Assembly (NCBI GenBank): GCA_041685145.1
Contig: JAWLGJ010000022.1
Span: forward strand, 1-52,525
Source of the DNA: JAWLGJ01 sp041685145
Lineage (GTDB): Bacteria; Pseudomonadota; Alphaproteobacteria; Rhodospirillales; Magnetospirillaceae
Direction: 5' to 3'
DNA: 52,525 nt
Part shown: positions 38,594-50,739 of the stretch, piece by piece
Layout: each line of letters begins with the position of its first letter
Position numbering within the stretch: the stretch's first letter is position 1
Translations under genes and position numbers: made by a program
The notes under the pieces: model-generated
What the model was told of the DNA's origin: nothing
The model's database searches: none
What the model saw: the letters and a program-made list of their open reading frames with translations, nothing else

Positions 38594-38610
38594 TTTAGAA
38601 TAACTACAAA
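38594..38610. promoter_or_regulatory. Possible Irr (ICE-like) site upstream of rubrerythrin
   Basis: TTTAGAA at 38594-38600 matches a half of the iron control element (TTTAGAA, 3 bases, TTCTAAA, as I recall it). The other half, CTACAAA at 38604-38610, matches at only four of seven positions. It stands out as AT-rich in GC-rich DNA and sits immediately upstream of the -35 box, with irr next door. Confidence 0.35.
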
Positions 38611-38652
38611 CAATCGGCCGGGGATGCGTGATGATGGCGCGGACAAGCGAAA

Positions 38653-38674
38653 CCGCCAGGGATGGCCCTGGCGG
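38653..38674 (-). terminator. Probable terminator after irr
   Basis: A perfect 9-bp stem (CCGCCAGGG at 38653-38661, CCCTGGCGG at 38666-38674) with a four-base loop lies 26 bases after the irr stop on the minus strand and is followed by only a short TTTC. It would separate irr from the rubrerythrin operon. Confidence 0.5.
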
Positions 38675-38699
38675 CGCTGGTCGACGCGGGTGATGCCGG

Positions 38700-39110
38700 T
38701 CAGGCGTCGAGGCGGACGATGACGTCGACGCGCTGCACGCGGGTGCCGTCGGGGGCCTGCGGGATGCGGGCGACGTCCACGGCCTCGCCGGGGATGTCCA
38801 TCAGCCGCCCGCTCTTCGCGAAGAAGAAGTGGTGGTGTTCGCTGGTGTTGGTGTCGAAATAGGACCGCCCCGCCTCGACGACGATTTCACGCAGGAGGCC
38901 GGCGGTGGTGAACTGGTGCAGCGTGTTGTACACCGTCGCCAGCGACACCCGCACATCATTCGCCAGCGCCTCGCCGTGAAGCTGCTCGGCGGTGATGTGG
39001 CGGTCGCCGTCGTCGAACAGCAACCGGGCCAGGGCCAGTCTCTGGCGCGTGGGGCGAAGGCCGGCACTGCGCAGGCGGTCGACGAGATGGGCGAAGGGAC
39101 GGTTGCTCAT
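38700..39110 (-). CDS. irr: Irr-type Fur-family iron/heme-responsive regulator
   Basis: This 136-residue Fur-family protein has a winged helix (about residues 10-80: GLRPTRQRLALARLLFD, VSLATVYNTLHQFTTAGLL) and a short dimerisation domain. Three features point to Irr rather than Fur: the HHH motif at 92-94 in TNTSEHHHFFF, the absence of C-terminal CxxC zinc cysteines, and the compact length. Irr accumulates in low iron and controls iron uptake, heme and iron-storage genes in alphaproteobacteria. The ATG at 39110 is favoured over 39116. It precedes the rubrerythrin operon on the same strand. Confidence 0.88.
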   Translation of the reverse strand: MSNRPFAHLVDRLRSAGLRPTRQRLALARLLFDDGDRHITAEQLHGEALANDVRVSLATVYNTLHQFTTAGLLREIVVEAGRSYFDTNTSEHHHFFFAKSGRLMDIPGEAVDVARIPQAPDGTRVQRVDVIVRLDA

Positions 39111-39188
39111 GGTCATTCACCAGTAATGGCGGCGGTGTGGCGCCAAGCGCCCGGCGGGATTGTAACGCGGCCGCGCCGATGATTGGAA

Positions 39189-39211
39189 GAATAATAATTC
39201 CCACATTATTC
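39189..39211. promoter_or_regulatory. AT-rich inverted repeat upstream of irr
   Basis: GAATAAT (39189-39195) and ATTATTC (39205-39211) are exact reverse complements around nine bases. A nested GAAT-AATA-ATTC also occurs at 39189-39200. It lies about 80 bases before the irr ATG and overlaps the stop of the upstream gene. It could be a Fur-family operator for irr autoregulation, or the weak terminator of the upstream gene. Confidence 0.35.
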
Positions 39212-39769
39212 GGAGGGAATTGTGTGCACATGCACATCGCCGAGATTGTGCCGTTTCAGCACTTCGATGGCGCGGGCCTCGTGTTCGGCGTCCTTTGCCC
39301 GCACCCAGATGACGATGCCGCCCCGGCGCACCTGATCCTCCAGGCGGTCGGCAAGGCGGCGGTCGAGGAAGCGCCCCAGCGCCGCCCCCACCGAGCCCAG
39401 CGCGCCACCGCCCAGCAGCCCGGCGGCGATGACCGCGCCGGCGCCGGCGCCGGTGGCGAAGCCGATGCCGCCGATGGTGACCGCGCCGACATAGCCGAGG
39501 GCGCCGGCGAGGGCGCCGCGCCCCTCCATGCGGCTTTCGGGTTCGATGAAGCGCATCCGCGGGGCGTCGGGGTCGTCCTCGGCGGCGTGGGTGTCGCCAT
39601 AGCGGCCCAGGGCGCCGCGCACCGTCTCCTCGCGGCCGAGCAGGCTGACCTCGGAATGGTGGAAGCCCTCGGTCAGGAGGTCCTCTACGGTGCGCTCAAG
39701 CCGCCCGGCGTCGGGCAGCACCCCCACCACTTCGCGGAGGTCGCCGGCGTGGCGTTCGTCCTGCGGCAT
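39206..39769 (-). CDS. Small glycine-rich protein, paralog of the gene at 27112
   Basis: This 187-residue protein has the same plan as the product at 27112-27630: an N-terminal unit (LERTVEDLLTEGFHHSEVSLLG), a central glycine-rich hydrophobic part with GYVGAVTIGGIGFATGAGAG and GLLGGGALGSVGAALG (about residues 90-130), and a C-terminal beta unit GGIVIWVRAKD then GDVHVHTI. The N-terminal unit may be related to general stress protein 17M (YflT). The ATG at 39769 has GGGAGG before it. Membrane association is suggested by the central part. Function unknown. Confidence 0.72.
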   Translation of the reverse strand: MPQDERHAGDLREVVGVLPDAGRLERTVEDLLTEGFHHSEVSLLGREETVRGALGRYGDTHAAEDDPDAPRMRFIEPESRMEGRGALAGALGYVGAVTIGGIGFATGAGAGAVIAAGLLGGGALGSVGAALGRFLDRRLADRLEDQVRRGGIVIWVRAKDAEHEARAIEVLKRHNLGDVHVHTIPSE

Positions 39770-39835
39770 CTGCGCCTCCCATGCTCGCCGCGACCGATCG
39801 GTCTGGGGCTTATATGGGCGGCGTCGGGCGCGGCG

Positions 39836-41229
<1,394 letters not shown>

Positions 41230-41233
<4 letters not shown>

Positions 41234-41994
41234 TGCCCTCGTCTCTCCGTCTCTATAAATTCCCCCGCCGCCGCGGCCATCCGGCCGGGATCATCGGTGA
41301 TCACCGCGGCAACCCCCCAGCGCCACAGCCGACCGGCGCGGTCGGCGTCATTCACCGTCCAGGCCACCGGAACCAGCCCGGCGGCGCGCACGGCCCCCAC
41401 TTGAACCCCGTTCAGGCGCCGGTGGTCAAGATGCAATGAACGGCAGCCCAGTTCCTGCACCGCGGCAAGGTCGTCGCGCGACAGGCGCCGGCGCACCAGG
41501 CCCCGCGGCCAGGCGGGCGCCGCGGCCGCCGCCGCCGCCAGCGCCGCCGGCGAATAGCTCGACAGCAGCGGCGCCGGAGCATCGGCGGGCCACACCCGCC
41601 GCGCCGCCGCGACGCTGGCTTGCGCCGTGGCCGCCGCGTCCGCGTCTCCGTCGGCCTTGACCTCGATATTGGCACCCAGGCCGAGCGCCGCCAGCAGGCC
41701 CAGGGCCTCCTCCAGGGTGGGCACGGGCTCCCCCGCGTATTCGGGGCCGAACCACGCCCCCGCGTCCAGCCGCCGCAGCGCCGCCAGCGGGGTGCGGTCC
41801 AGCCGCCCGCGGCCATCGGTGGTGCGGCCGAGGGTGGCGTCGTGAAAGACCACCGGCACGCCGTCCGCGGTGCAGCGCACGTCGAACTCCACCCACCGCG
41901 CCCCCGCCACGGCGGCGCGGCGGAAGGCGGCGAGGGTGTTCTCGGGGGCCAGGGCGGCGGCCCCCCGATGCCCGATGACTCGCGGCAACGGCAT
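41230..41994 (-). CDS. Glycerophosphodiester phosphodiesterase
   Basis: This 254-residue enzyme hydrolyses glycerophosphodiesters to glycerol-3-phosphate and an alcohol. The active site is visible: GHRGAAALAPENT (His9, Arg10 and Glu18), VEFDVR (Glu36, Asp38) and FHDATLGRTTDG (His51). ANIEVKADGD supplies the next metal ligand Glu. No signal peptide is seen, so it is likely the cytoplasmic UgpQ-type. It lies 23 bases after pnp's stop side on the same strand order and overlaps the following monooxygenase gene by four bases. Confidence 0.93.
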
Positions 41995-42017
41995 GGGGTG
42001 GCCGGCCTCCCCGGGCC

Positions 42018-44123
<2,106 letters not shown>

Positions 44124-44262
44124 TACGTGTCGCTTTCCTTTGCCTTCGAGGCCGCCGCCGTATTGCGACGGGCCTCCGGCGCCCCCTTCTCCCGCTCCGC
44201 CCGCGTGGCGGAACCGAGGAACGGCGTGGGCGCCGCGTGCAGCCGTGTGGAAGGGGCCGGCG

Positions 44263-44532
44263 CTACTTGCGCAGGCCCAGGCGCTGGATCACCGTCTCAT
44301 AACGGCCGGCGTCCTTGCGCTTGAGATAGTCGAGCATCTGGCGCCGCTGGCTGACCATGATCAGCAGGCCGCGGCGCGAATGGAAATCCTTCTTGTGTTC
44401 CTTCAGGTGCTCGGTGAGATTCTTGATGCGTTCGGTGAGGATGGCGACCTGGACCTCGGGCGAACCGGTGTCGCCGTCCGCGGTCGCGAAATCCTTGATG
44501 AGTTCCTGCTTGCGCTCGGCAGTAATCGACAT
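44263..44532 (-). CDS. rpsO: 30S ribosomal protein S15
   Basis: This 89-residue primary 16S rRNA-binding protein has the full family pattern: DTGSPEVQVAILTERIKNLTEHL, HKKDFHSRRGLL and RRQMLDYLKRKD. It starts at the ATG at 44532 (MSITAERKQEL). It lies between truB (22 bases) and pnp, the arrangement conserved in most proteobacteria. Confidence 0.97.
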   Translation of the reverse strand: MSITAERKQELIKDFATADGDTGSPEVQVAILTERIKNLTEHLKEHKKDFHSRRGLLIMVSQRRQMLDYLKRKDAGRYETVIQRLGLRK

Positions 44533-44554
44533 CGTCTTCGACTCCAACGTTTTT

Positions 44555-45478
44555 TCAGGGGTTGATCACGCGCACGGGGCGGACCTCGCCGCCCTCGACG
44601 CGGGCCAACGCCACCAGCCGGTCCTCGCACATCGCCCGCACGGTGGCTCCGGCGGCAACGAAATCGAGGGGGCTGCGGACAGCGACGCGCAGAATCGACA
44701 CGGGCTGCCCGCTCCGCAGGCGGCGGGCCTCCGCTTCCGTCAGGGCCAGGGCCGGGATGTCGTCCAGCGCGGTCTCGATCGGAAGCAGGATGTCCGCGGA
44801 CGCGGCACTATGCCCAAGTTCCTCGACTTTATCCAGGGAAATCGCGTCCGCTTCGGAGAAGGGCCCGCAGGCGGTGCGGCGCAGCCGGGCGACGTGCCCG
44901 ACGGTGCCCAGCGCCCGGGCCAGATCGCGGGCCAGCGCCCGCACATAGGCGCCCTTGCCGCAGCGCACCTCGAAGTCGGCGTGGTCGGCGTCGGGGACGC
45001 CGATAAGCCGGAAGGAGTCGATGCGCACGCGGCGGGGTTCGGGGGCAACCGGGGTGGCGTTGCGGGCGAGGTCATAGGCGCGCCGGCCGTCGATCTTCAC
45101 CGCCGAGAACACCGGCGGCATCTGTTCGATCTCGCCGATGAAGGCGGGCAGGGCGGCCTCGATCTGCGCCACGGTGGGGCGCACCTCGGAGGTCTCGGTC
45201 ACCGCCCCTTCGGTGTCGTCGGTGTCGCGCGCCTCGCCCCAGTGCGCCCGCCACAGATACGCCTTGTCGCCGTCCATGACATAGGCGACGGTCTTGGTCG
45301 CCTCGCCGAGGGCGATGGGCAGCACGCCGGTCGCCAGCGGGTCGAGGGTGCCGCCGTGGCCGGCCTTGGCGGCGTCGAGGGCGCGGCGCACCCGCGCCAC
45401 CACCGCGGCGGAACTCAGCCCGGCCGGCTTGTCGATGGCCAGCCAGCCGTTGATGGGGCGGCCGCGGCGCCTAGCCAT
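44555..45478 (-). CDS. truB: tRNA pseudouridine-55 synthase
   Basis: This 307-residue enzyme makes pseudouridine at position 55 in the T loop of tRNAs. The catalytic motif GHGGTLDPLATGVLP carries Asp46. NGWLAIDKPAGLSSA at the start and VRCGKGAYVRALARDLARALG further on are family features, and a C-terminal PUA-like domain is present. Its start overlaps the end of rbfA by eight bases, so the two are coupled. Confidence 0.95.
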   Translation of the reverse strand: MARRRGRPINGWLAIDKPAGLSSAAVVARVRRALDAAKAGHGGTLDPLATGVLPIALGEATKTVAYVMDGDKAYLWRAHWGEARDTDDTEGAVTETSEVRPTVAQIEAALPAFIGEIEQMPPVFSAVKIDGRRAYDLARNATPVAPEPRRVRIDSFRLIGVPDADHADFEVRCGKGAYVRALARDLARALGTVGHVARLRRTACGPFSEADAISLDKVEELGHSAASADILLPIETALDDIPALALTEAEARRLRSGQPVSILRVAVRSPLDFVAAGATVRAMCEDRLVALARVEGGEVRPVRVINP

Positions 45479-45896
45479 CGTCGTCGCCCGCCGTGCCGCC
45501 GCCGGCCTCGTCGCCGGCGACGTCGCGGCGCACCTCGGGGCGCTGCAACAGGCGCTCGATGCGGTCGGCGGTGTCGAAGGAGCGGTCGACCTCGAAGCGC
45601 AGATCGGGGGTGTAGCGAAGCTGCACCTGACGCGCCACCACCCGGCGCAGGAACGGCCGCGCCCGCGCCAGCGCCTGCATCACCGGCCCCTCGTCGCCGC
45701 CCCCCAGGGGCATGACGAAGACGGTGGCGTTGCGCAGATCGGGGCTGACCCGGACCTCGGTGACCGTCACCGCCCGCCCGGCCAGGGCGGGGTCGTGGAC
45801 GTCGCCGCGCTCCAGCGCCGCGGCGAGCACATGGCGCAGTTCCTCGCCGACACGAAGCTGCCGCTGGCTCGGCGCCCTGCCTTGCCCCTTGGCCAT
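45471..45896 (-). CDS. rbfA: 30S ribosome-binding factor A
   Basis: This 141-residue KH-type protein binds the 30S subunit and aids 16S rRNA maturation. The body contains RQLRVGEELRHVLAAALERG, VTEVRVSPDLRNATVFVMPL and LRYTPDLRFEVDRSFDTADRI, all family hallmarks. The Gly/Asp-rich C-terminal tail (GDEAGGGTAGDDDG) is variable. The start is the ATG at 45896; upstream open codons belong to the gap after infB. It overlaps truB. Confidence 0.94.
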   Translation of the reverse strand: MAKGQGRAPSQRQLRVGEELRHVLAAALERGDVHDPALAGRAVTVTEVRVSPDLRNATVFVMPLGGGDEGPVMQALARARPFLRRVVARQVQLRYTPDLRFEVDRSFDTADRIERLLQRPEVRRDVAGDEAGGGTAGDDDG

Positions 45897-45934
45897 TGCC
45901 GTCCCCGGAAAGAACAGAAGCGAGGCGCCGCCCC

Positions 45935-48472
45935 CTACAGGGTGGCGGCAACCTCCTCGATCTCGTAGCACTCGATGACGTCGCCGACCTGGATGTCGTT
46001 GTAGTTCTCGAACGACATGCCGCACTCGTAGCCCTCGCGGACCTCCTTGACGTCGTCCTTGAAGCGCTTGAGCTGGCCGAGGCTGCCCTCGTGGACGACG
46101 ACGTCGTCGCGCAGCAGCCGCACCTTGGCGCCGCGCTTGACGACGCCCTCGGTGACCATGCAGCCGGCGACCTTGCCGACCTTGGTGATGTTGAACACCT
46201 CGCGAATCTGGGCGTAGCCCAGGAACCGCTCCTTCAGCATCGGCGCCAGCAGGCCGGACAGCATCTGCTTCAGCTCGTCGGCGACGTCATAGATGATCGA
46301 GTAGTAGCGGATGTCGACGTTGTCGCGCCGCGCCACCTCGCGCGCTTGCGGGTTGGCGCGGACGTTGAAGCCGACCACCAGGGCGTCGGAGGCCTTGGCC
46401 AGGGCGACGTCGGATTCGTTGATGCCGCCGACGGCGGCGTGCAGCACCCGCACCCGCACCTCGTCGGTGCCCATCTTTTCCAGCGTCTGGCGGATGGCCT
46501 CGACCGAGCCCTGCACGTCGCCCTTGATGACCACCGGCAGTTCGCGCGCCTCGCCGGCGCTGATGCGGTCGAACATCTGCTCCAGGGTGCCGCGCTTGGT
46601 GGCGGCGGCCTTGGCCTCGCGCTCCTTGCGCTGGCGATAGCTGGAGATTTCGCGGGCGCGCGATTCATCCTCGACCACGGCGAAGTCGTCGCCGGCGTCG
46701 GGGGTGCCCTGCAGGCCCAGGACCTCGACCGGCGTGGCCGGCCCGGCCGCCTCCAGGCGCTGGCCGCGGTCGTCGAGCATGGCGCGCACGCGGCCCCATT
46801 CGCGCCCGGCGATGAAGATGTCGCCGACCTTCAGCGTGCCGCGCTGGATCAGCACCGTCGCCACCGAGCCGCGGCCCTTTTCCATCTTCGATTCCACCAC
46901 CACGCCTTGGGCGGTGCGCTCGGGATTGGCCTTCAGGTCCAGAATCTCGGCCTGGAGCAGGATGGCCTCCTCCAGCTTGTCGAGATTGAGGCGTTCCTTG
47001 GCCGAGACCTCGATGGACAGCACATCGCCGCCCATTTCCTCGACCACCAGTTCGTGCTGCAGCAGTTCCTGGCGCACGCGCTCGGGGTTGGCGTCGGGGC
47101 GGTCGATCTTGTTGATCGCCACCACCACCGGCACTTCGGCGGCGCGGGCGTGGCGGATGGCCTCGACCGTCTGCGGCATGATGCCGTCGTCGGCGGCCAC
47201 CACCAGCACGACGATGTCGGTCACCTTGGCGCCGCGGGCGCGCATGGCGGTGAAGGCCTCGTGGCCGGGGGTGTCGATGAAGGTGATGCGGTCGCCCGAG
47301 GCCATCTGCACCTGATAGGCGCCGATGTGCTGGGTGATGCCGCCCGCCTCGCCGGCGGCGACATCGGTGGCCCGCAGCGCGTCGAGCAGCGAGGTCTTGC
47401 CGTGGTCGACATGCCCCATGACCGTGACCACCGGCGGGCGCGGCGTCAGATCCTCGGGCCGGTCGTCGGTGCCGGTGAGGCCGATCTCGACGTCGGATTC
47501 GGCGACGCGCTTGACGTTGTGGCCGAATTCGGCCGCCACCAGCTCGGCGGTGTCGGCGTCGATGCTCTGATTGATGCTGGCCATCACCCCCATTTTCATG
47601 AGGGCCTTGATGACCTCGGCGCCGCGGGCGGCCATGCGGTTGGCCAGTTCCTGCACGGTGATCGTTTCGGGGATGACCACTTCGCGGACCACCTTCTCGG
47701 TTTGCCGGCTGCGCAGGCGCTGGCGCTCCTTCTCGCGCTGGCGGCGCACCGAGGCCAGCGAGCGGCCGCGCTCCTCGCGGTCGTCGCCGTCCAGGGCGGC
47801 GGTGATGGTGAGCTTGCCGCGGCGGCGCGGCTCGCTGCGCTTGACCGGCGCCGGCTTGACGGCGGCGCGGCGGCGGCGGCGGGCCTCGTCCTCCTCGTCG
47901 GCGTCGGCGGCACGGCCCTTGGCGGCCGGGGCGGCGGGCTTGGCGGGCTCCGGCGCGGGCGTGGGCTCCGGTTCCGGCGCGGCCTCCGCCACCGGTTCGG
48001 GCGCGGGCGTCGGTTCGGGCGCGGCCTCGGGCTCGGGCTCGGGTTCGCCGGCGGCCTCGCGCCGGGCGCGTTCCTCGGCCTCGCGCCGGGCGCGCTCGCG
48101 CTCCTCGGCCTCGCGGCGGGCCTGCTCGCGCGCCTCTTCCTCGGCGCGGCGGCGGGCCTCCTCCTCCTCGGCCAGGCGGCGTTCCTCCTCGGCGCGGCGG
48201 GCCGCCTCCAGGGCGCGCGCCCGCGCGGCGAGCTCGTCGCGGGTGAGGTCGCCGGCGTCGTGGCCGCGCAAGGCCGCCTCGGCGGCGCGCGTGTCGTGAT
48301 CCTCGCCCTCGGCGGCGATGCTGCGCTTGCGGCGGACCTCCACCTGCACCACTTTCGAGCGCCCGTGCGAGAAGCTCTGCCGGACCTGCCCGGTCTCGAC
48401 GGTCTTCTTGAGCTCGAGGCGCCCGGATGACAGGCGCAGCGGCTTCCGCTCCTTGTCCTTCGATGTCGTCAT
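45935..48472 (-). CDS. infB: Translation initiation factor IF-2
   Basis: This 845-residue GTPase brings initiator tRNA to the ribosome. It starts MTTSKDKERKPLRLSSGRLE with the alphaproteobacterial IF2-associated region (KKTVETGQVRQSFSHGRSK), then a long Glu/Ala/Arg/Pro segment (about residues 70-240) of low complexity. The IF2 N-terminal domain II has ITVQELANRMAARGAEVIK. The G domain has GHVDHGKT at 353-360, DTPGHEAF and NKIDRPDA. The C-terminal domains end ECYEIEEVAATL. The length is within the class range. It lies 13 bases after the nusA-ylxR stop. Confidence 0.97.
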   Translation of the reverse strand: MTTSKDKERKPLRLSSGRLELKKTVETGQVRQSFSHGRSKVVQVEVRRKRSIAAEGEDHDTRAAEAALRGHDAGDLTRDELAARARALEAARRAEEERRLAEEEEARRRAEEEAREQARREAEERERARREAEERARREAAGEPEPEPEAAPEPTPAPEPVAEAAPEPEPTPAPEPAKPAAPAAKGRAADADEEDEARRRRRAAVKPAPVKRSEPRRRGKLTITAALDGDDREERGRSLASVRRQREKERQRLRSRQTEKVVREVVIPETITVQELANRMAARGAEVIKALMKMGVMASINQSIDADTAELVAAEFGHNVKRVAESDVEIGLTGTDDRPEDLTPRPPVVTVMGHVDHGKTSLLDALRATDVAAGEAGGITQHIGAYQVQMASGDRITFIDTPGHEAFTAMRARGAKVTDIVVLVVAADDGIMPQTVEAIRHARAAEVPVVVAINKIDRPDANPERVRQELLQHELVVEEMGGDVLSIEVSAKERLNLDKLEEAILLQAEILDLKANPERTAQGVVVESKMEKGRGSVATVLIQRGTLKVGDIFIAGREWGRVRAMLDDRGQRLEAAGPATPVEVLGLQGTPDAGDDFAVVEDESRAREISSYRQRKEREAKAAATKRGTLEQMFDRISAGEARELPVVIKGDVQGSVEAIRQTLEKMGTDEVRVRVLHAAVGGINESDVALAKASDALVVGFNVRANPQAREVARRDNVDIRYYSIIYDVADELKQMLSGLLAPMLKERFLGYAQIREVFNITKVGKVAGCMVTEGVVKRGAKVRLLRDDVVVHEGSLGQLKRFKDDVKEVREGYECGMSFENYNDIQVGDVIECYEIEEVAATL

Positions 48473-48485
48473 ACGATCGGTCGCT

Positions 48486-50711
48486 TTACCTTCGTTCCGC
48501 TTCGTCGCCGGGGCGCCGCAGGCCCGCGAGGCGCGACGCATCCCTCAACAGTCGTTCCGCCAGGCGGCCCCGCCGCACCAGGACGTGCACCGCCTGCGGG
48601 CGGCCCAGCGCCGCCCCCAGCTCCTCGCGGTCGAACACATCGAGCCAGGGGACCTCCGGCGCCATCGCCTTCATGCGCCCGCGGGTGTTGGGCGCGGCAT
48701 CCCGCGCCTCCAGCAGCAACCCCGCTTCCGCGGCGCGCGGCCCGGCGAGCCCGCCGCGCACCTTTTCGAACCCCGCCACCGCCTGCCCGGCGCGCCGCGC
48801 CAGGCCCAGCGTTTCCAGGCAGCGCCGCGCCAGCAGGGCCTCGGTGCGCTGGAGCAGATCCTCCGGCACCGACACCGGGGCGCGCGCCGCCCGCGCGAAC
48901 AGATTCTTCTTCACCGCCGTATTTACCACATCCCGGGCGGCGCTCAACCACATTCCCCGGCCGGGCAGGGTGCCGGCGGCGTCGAAGACCACGCTTCCGT
49001 CCGGCCCCACCACGAACCGCAGCATCCGTTCCGGCGGCAGCCGCATCCGGCTGACCAGGCAGCGGCGCACCGGCCGGTCGCCGTCGCCGCCCGTCGGCGC
49101 CGCGTCGCGCGCCGGCGCCGCGTCGCCCCGTCGCCGTGGCGCGGCCGCGCCCCTGCCGTGCGCCCCGGCCCGCGGCTCCTCGGCCCCCCCGTCGGCGGCC
49201 GGGGGCTCGCCTTCGAACCAATGGGCGCGGGCGGCCATGATGATGCGGTTGGCCTCCTCGGCGTACATGGCGTCGGCGCCGACGATTTCGAGCAGCTCGT
49301 CGCCGGCCAGATCGCCGAGGTCGTCGAGGGTCTTCACCCCGTTCTCGCCCAGGGCGACCAGCATCGCCGGGCTCAGGCCCTCGATGGCGGCGATTTCGTC
49401 GGCAACGCCCAGTTCGCGGCGGCGCTCCTCGTGGCGTTCGTCCTGCTCGCGCAGATAGGCGCGGGCGCGCTCGCGCAGCTCGCCGGCGACGTCCTCGTCG
49501 AAGCCCTCGATCTCGGTCAGATCCTCGATGGGCACGAAGGCCACCTCCTCGATGGTGGTGAAGCCCTCCGCGACCAGTAGATGGGCAATGACGTCGTCGA
49601 CGTCCAGGGCCTCGATGAACAGGCGCGAGCGGGTGCGGAACTCTTCGTTGCGGCGCTCGGACTCCTCGCCCTCGGTGAGGATGTCGATGTCCCAGCCGGT
49701 GAGCTGCGAGGCAAGGCGCACGTTCTGGCCGCGCCGGCCGATGGCCAGCGAAAGCTGGTCGTCGGGGACGACGACCTCGATGCGGTTGGCGTCCTCGTCC
49801 AGCACCACCTTGGTCACCTCGGCCGGGGCGAGGGCGTTGACGACGAAGGTGGCGGGATCGGGCGACCACTGGATGATGTCGATCTTCTCGCCCTGAAGCT
49901 CGCCGACCACCGCCTGCACGCGGCTGCCGCGCATCCCCACGCAGGCGCCCACCGGGTCGATGCCGGCGTCGCGGCTGATGACGGCGATCTTGGCGCGCGA
50001 GCCGGGGTCGCGGGCGACGGCCTTGATCTCGATGATGCCGTCATAGATTTCCGGCACTTCCTGCGCGAACAGCTTGGACATGAACTCCGGGCGGGTGCGC
50101 GACAGGAAGATCTGCGGGCCGCGCGGCTCGGGGCGGACGTCGAAGATGAAGGCGCGGACGCGGTCGCCGGTGCGGAAGGTCTCGCGCGGGATCAGTTCGT
50201 CGCGGCGCAACAGCGCCTCGGCGCGGCCCAGATCGACGATGACATTGCCGAACTCGACCCGCTTGACCAGGCCGTTGACGATCTCGCCGGCGCGGTCCTT
50301 GTACTCGTCGTATTGGCGCTGGCGCTCGGCGTCGCGCACCTTCTGCACGATGACCTGCTTGGCGGTCTGGGCGGCGATGCGGCCGAAATCGATCGGCGGC
50401 AGCGGATCCACTAGGAACTGCCCCGGCTCAATGTCGGCCTCGCGCCGCCGCGCCGCCGGCACCGCGATCTGGGTGGCCTCGTTCTCGACCTCCTCGACCA
50501 CTTCGAGATAGCGCAGCAGGCGGATCTCGCCGGTCTTGCGGTCGATGTGGGCGCGGATGTCGTGCTCGTGGCCGTATTTAGAGCGCCCCGCCTTCTGGAT
50601 CGCCATTTCCATCGCTTCGAGCACCTCGTCGCGTTCGATGCCCTTGTCGCGCGCGACGCTGTCGGCGACCTGGAGTAGTTCGGGGCGGGGAAGTGCGGCG
50701 GTTCGTTCCAT
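48486..50711 (-). CDS. nusA: NusA transcription factor fused in frame to a YlxR/L7Ae-type RNA-binding protein
   Basis: This is one 741-codon frame with no internal stop. Residues 1-505 are NusA: N-terminal RNA polymerase-binding domain (1-130), S1 (about 135-200, GEIVNGLVKRVEFGNVIVDLG), two KH domains (about 230-345, GMRGSRVQAVVGEL and IGRRGQNVRLASQLTGWD) and two acidic helical repeats (HLLVAEGFTTIEEVAFVP, AIEGLSPAMLVALGENG). Residues 506-545 are a Gly/Ala/Arg/Pro linker. Residues 546-625 match YlxR/DUF448 (RRCLVSRMRLPPERMLRFVV, GTLPGRGMWLSA), and about 640-720 resemble the L7Ae-like domain that usually follows it. These are normally two neighbouring genes. A missed stop from a sequencing error, or reinitiation at an internal GTG (49070), remain possible. 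Confidence 0.9.
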   Translation of the reverse strand: MERTAALPRPELLQVADSVARDKGIERDEVLEAMEMAIQKAGRSKYGHEHDIRAHIDRKTGEIRLLRYLEVVEEVENEATQIAVPAARRREADIEPGQFLVDPLPPIDFGRIAAQTAKQVIVQKVRDAERQRQYDEYKDRAGEIVNGLVKRVEFGNVIVDLGRAEALLRRDELIPRETFRTGDRVRAFIFDVRPEPRGPQIFLSRTRPEFMSKLFAQEVPEIYDGIIEIKAVARDPGSRAKIAVISRDAGIDPVGACVGMRGSRVQAVVGELQGEKIDIIQWSPDPATFVVNALAPAEVTKVVLDEDANRIEVVVPDDQLSLAIGRRGQNVRLASQLTGWDIDILTEGEESERRNEEFRTRSRLFIEALDVDDVIAHLLVAEGFTTIEEVAFVPIEDLTEIEGFDEDVAGELRERARAYLREQDERHEERRRELGVADEIAAIEGLSPAMLVALGENGVKTLDDLGDLAGDELLEIVGADAMYAEEANRIIMAARAHWFEGEPPAADGGAEEPRAGAHGRGAAAPRRRGDAAPARDAAPTGGDGDRPVRRCLVSRMRLPPERMLRFVVGPDGSVVFDAAGTLPGRGMWLSAARDVVNTAVKKNLFARAARAPVSVPEDLLQRTEALLARRCLETLGLARRAGQAVAGFEKVRGGLAGPRAAEAGLLLEARDAAPNTRGRMKAMAPEVPWLDVFDREELGAALGRPQAVHVLVRRGRLAERLLRDASRLAGLRRPGDEAERR

Positions 50712-50739
50712 CTCGTCGACCTGGCAGTGTTCGTATCGT

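Noticed and set aside
45896..48430. Plus-strand open frame of over 800 codons opposite infB
   Set aside because: A mirror frame of a biased high-GC gene; its composition (runs of H, V, G, D, L) is the shadow of infB codons. The same applies to long plus-strand frames opposite pnp, typA and maeB.
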